Assembly (NCBI GenBank): GCA_937922175.1
Contig: CAKZUU010000210.1
Location: 1-9,284, forward strand
Reading direction: 5' to 3'
Origin: an uncultured Gemmataceae bacterium
Lineage (GTDB): Bacteria > Planctomycetota > Planctomycetia > Gemmatales > Gemmataceae
Length of the DNA stretch: 9,284 nucleotides
Position numbers and translations under genes: made by a program. Of this stretch, positions 7,205-9,284 are shown piece by piece. Within the stretch, counting starts at the first letter, position 1, and the number at the start of each line of letters is the position of its first letter. The notes below the pieces were generated by a model. The model did not search any database. It had not been told where the DNA came from and saw only the letters and a list, made by a program, of their open reading frames with translations.

Positions 7205-8803
7205 TCAGCAACCGGGGAAGGGAGGGCAAACGAGGTGCCGCTGCCAATGCTCGTCATCACGTTGGGGAAAATCGCTGCGGAAATGGCAACCACGCGATTC
7301 TTCGCGTCGCAGTGCCGAGCCGATCATGAGTTGACTGACGGTGAGCATGTTTTGCAATTCCCAACCGCTCCGGTCGTGGAATTCGCGGGCCAGCGCGTAA
7401 CGGCACCAGAAGGCGACATCGCGTTGCGCCTCCTCCAACCGCCGCCGCTCGCGCACAATTCCCATGTGCCGGACCATCAACGATCGAAGAGAGTTGGTGA
7501 TGTCCGCGACATCCAGCGCGGACTCGTCTCCCTGAGCGACATTATACTGCAAGGGGAGCACGGACCAGGTCTGGGGCGACCGACGCACCTCCGCAACGGC
7601 TCCCCGCGCACAACTCGTGCCATAGACCAGTCCTTCCAACAAGCTATTGGACGCAAGACGATTCGCCCCGTGTAAACCGCTGGAGGTAACTTCACCGGCA
7701 GCCCACAAGCCCGGTAACGTCGTTCGACCCTCGATATCGACCGTCACTCCGCCAAGGCAATAGTGAGCTCCCGGGCGTACTGGGATCAGGTCGCGGGTAA
7801 TATCCAAGCCAAACGATCGACACACACGATCAATCCCAGGGAAACGGTGACGCACCATATCCGGGTCGAGGTGGGTCATATCGAGGTAGACATTGGGATG
7901 CTGCGTGCGCTCCATGCACCGAAAGATGGCCTGCGAGACGACGTCTCGGGTGGCCCGCTCGGCCCGAGGGTCGACGTCGAGCATGAATCGATGGCCGTTC
8001 TTGTCTCGAAGATAGGCTCCCTCGCCACGCACGGCCTCGGTAATGAGAGACCGAGCGGCCCCCGCCACGTACAAGACGGTCGGATGAAACTGGACAAATT
8101 CCAGGTCCCGGAGTTCGGCGCCGGCCCGCCAAGCCGCCGCCATGCCATCCCCCGTGGCCACTGGTGGATTGGTCGTCTCCCGATAAACCATCCCCGCCCC
8201 ACCCGACGCCAGGATCGTCTCTCGCGCCCATACCAGGATCGTCTCGCCGCGACGGTGCAGGACGGCCCCGACGCATCGACCCCGATCCGTCAACAGATCC
8301 AAGGTAAATGTGTCGTCCCAAATCCGCACGTTCGGCATCGCTCTCACCCGGGCGATGATAGCCCGCATCACCTCGAAGCCCGTGGCATCGCCCAGCGCAT
8401 GCACGATGCGGGGATGACTGTGGCCGCCCTCGCGCGTCAACGCTAACTCGCCATTCTTCAAATCGAATTGCACGCCGAAGCGAATTAAATCGTGAATCTG
8501 TGCCGGTGCCTCGCGAACAACATGTTCGACAACAGTTCGATCACACAACCCCGCTCCAGCCGTCAGCGTATCCTCAACGTGATTTTCAAAACGGTCTTCC
8601 GGAGATAAGACCCCGGCGATTCCTCCTTGGGCATAGGTACTGTTGGATTCCCGAATCTGATCTTTTGTCACCACCAACGCATCCACGTCAGCCGGCATCT
8701 CCAAGGCAGCGCGGAGCCCCGCGATTCCTCCTCCGATGATGAGCACGTCTGTGAAATGGTGTCCGACCCGTTTGGGGTCAAACGACACGAGGTAGCGGTG
8801 CAT
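7205..8803 (-). CDS. nadB: L-aspartate oxidase, first step of de novo NAD synthesis
   Basis: NadB oxidises L-aspartate to iminoaspartate with FAD; NadA then makes quinolinate from it. From ATG 8803 the product has 532 residues, near the usual 540. The FAD dinucleotide fold is IIGGGIAGL (glycines 24-29), followed by STYAQGGIAG. Active-site residues line up with the E. coli enzyme: E125 in LTREGGHSH (E. coli E121), H240 in VQFHPTVL (H244), R286 in ATRDVV (R290), then RPGAHYCLGG and GANRLASNSLLEGLVYG. The C-terminal helical domain of the fumarate reductase/succinate dehydrogenase flavoprotein family (LRSLMVRHMGIVRERRRLE) is complete. The STYAQGG and HGANRLASNSL motifs, the lack of a covalent FAD histidine motif and the solo context favour NadB over SdhA/FrdA. 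A longer frame would start at a TTG at 8842, but the ATG at 8803 places the FAD motif at the usual distance. nadA and nadC are not in the window. Confidence 0.95.
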   Translation of the reverse strand: MHRYLVSFDPKRVGHHFTDVLIIGGGIAGLRAALEMPADVDALVVTKDQIRESNSTYAQGGIAGVLSPEDRFENHVEDTLTAGAGLCDRTVVEHVVREAPAQIHDLIRFGVQFDLKNGELALTREGGHSHPRIVHALGDATGFEVMRAIIARVRAMPNVRIWDDTFTLDLLTDRGRCVGAVLHRRGETILVWARETILASGGAGMVYRETTNPPVATGDGMAAAWRAGAELRDLEFVQFHPTVLYVAGAARSLITEAVRGEGAYLRDKNGHRFMLDVDPRAERATRDVVSQAIFRCMERTQHPNVYLDMTHLDPDMVRHRFPGIDRVCRSFGLDITRDLIPVRPGAHYCLGGVTVDIEGRTTLPGLWAAGEVTSSGLHGANRLASNSLLEGLVYGTSCARGAVAEVRRSPQTWSVLPLQYNVAQGDESALDVADITNSLRSLMVRHMGIVRERRRLEEAQRDVAFWCRYALAREFHDRSGWELQNMLTVSQLMIGSALRREESRGCHFRSDFPQRDDEHWQRHLVCPPFPGC

Positions 8804-8863
8804 CGAGACTCTTTCGACGATCGACTCGAGGGGAAGCCCCAAATCCGACGAGCACTGTGTCTT

Positions 8864-9284
8864 TTATTTCGACTTCGGGTCGGGCGGTTTGGACAACAAC
8901 TCGGCAAAACGCTCAGCCGCTTTACGATACTCAGGCGGAGCTTGCCCTGTGTTACCAACTGACAATTTGCCGCCTTGAGCATCTTGAGGGCGCTCGACCC
9001 GACGAATTCCCGTGTTCAGCCCGCCTTTCGAGCGATCGGCCGCTCGATCGTCGCCCGCCTTCGCTGAGCGAGTTGTTCGTTGTTCCTTTTCCTTCTGTTG
9101 CGCTAACCAATCCTGGTATTCTTGGTCAGTCAGGTTATATTTCTGGAAAAGTTCTCGCAGCTTTTTCGGATCGACTTTTTCAAGATTCAAATCTCCGGAG
9201 CGGCGGGCGAACTCTTCGTTTCGCTCTTCCGGTTGGGGCATCAGAGGAGAAGTCGACGAGCTGCCGCCCGCACGCGATGTGAGA
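8864..9284 (-). CDS. Unrecognised charged protein, C-terminal part (5' end outside the window)
   Basis: The frame stays open to the window edge, and 139 residues are visible. An ATG at 9241 could start a 125-residue protein, but the bases before it (CTTCTCCTCTG) contain no ribosome binding site, so a longer protein entering from the right is more likely. The visible part begins with a Ser/Gly-rich stretch, then a likely helical module (DLNLEKVDPKKLRELFQKYN followed by LTDQEYQDWLAQQ). A strongly charged, Lys/Arg/Asp/Glu/Gln-rich low-complexity segment follows, then a short final helix (PPEYRKAAERFAELL) and a Lys/Pro tail. No enzyme motif, membrane helix or signal is visible. Modules opening with DLNLE near the C-terminus resemble large uncharacterised planctomycete proteins, from memory only. 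It ends 60 bases before nadB. No function is assigned. Confidence 0.65.
   Translation of the reverse strand, partial: LTSRAGGSSSTSPLMPQPEERNEEFARRSGDLNLEKVDPKKLRELFQKYNLTDQEYQDWLAQQKEKEQRTTRSAKAGDDRAADRSKGGLNTGIRRVERPQDAQGGKLSVGNTGQAPPEYRKAAERFAELLSKPPDPKSK

Noticed and set aside
7140..7207. Selenocysteine readthrough at the nadB TGA, prompted by the neighbouring selA
   Set aside because: NadB is already full length at this stop, the downstream residues resemble no NadB extension, and I see no convincing SECIS-like hairpin right after the TGA.
7763..8446. 227-residue open frame on the + strand
   Set aside because: It is antisense to the nadB catalytic core, which is fully conserved; no motif supports the opposite strand.
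7205..8842. Succinate dehydrogenase/fumarate reductase flavoprotein as the identity of the nadB gene
   Set aside because: The active-site pattern and length match L-aspartate oxidase, and no iron-sulfur or membrane-anchor subunit gene is adjacent.

Overview
The window looks like ordinary chromosomal DNA from a moderately GC-rich bacterium, most likely a planctomycete (Planctomycetota). This rests on the mix of an FHA-GAF-sigma54 regulator, a secreted beta-lactamase/VanX fusion and a C-terminal protein piece of a style I associate with that phylum. The phylum call is inference; no rRNA or marker gene is present. There is no tRNA, rRNA, CRISPR array, insertion sequence or phage gene that I can support. 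Coding density is very high and no gene-free stretch exceeds about 140 bases.

Layout. Two genes on the + strand occupy the left third. The first (1-1764, 5' end outside the window) is a sigma54-dependent transcription activator with FHA, GAF, AAA+ and Fis-type DNA-binding parts. After a 136-base spacer comes a membrane sugar-phosphate transferase of the WbaP/WcaJ type (1901-3295), which starts synthesis of an exopolysaccharide or O-antigen-like glycan on undecaprenyl phosphate. The rest is on the - strand and converges on it with only 42 bases between stop codons. In transcription order it holds the C-terminal part of an unrecognised charged protein (9284-8864), L-aspartate oxidase nadB (8803-7205), L-seryl-tRNA(Sec) selenium transferase selA (7146-5713), and a secreted fusion of a serine beta-lactamase-like domain with a VanX-type D-Ala-D-Ala dipeptidase (5668-3338). 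Gaps between these are 60, 58 and 44 bases, so they could share a transcript.

How the genes fit together. The regulator and the sugar transferase may be one unit, with the activator tying polysaccharide synthesis to a phospho-protein or small-molecule signal, but no sigma54 promoter was found to prove it. The - strand genes serve NAD synthesis, selenocysteine synthesis and cell-wall peptide processing; no pathway joins them and the grouping may be only positional. selA implies that the organism makes selenoproteins, though selB, selD and tRNA-Sec are not in the window. The most unusual item is the two-enzyme secreted fusion, with all catalytic residues intact in both halves. Several likely start codons differ from the longest open frames: 1901 rather than 1829, 5668 rather than 5716, and 8803 rather than 8842. 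The frames at both window edges continue outside it.
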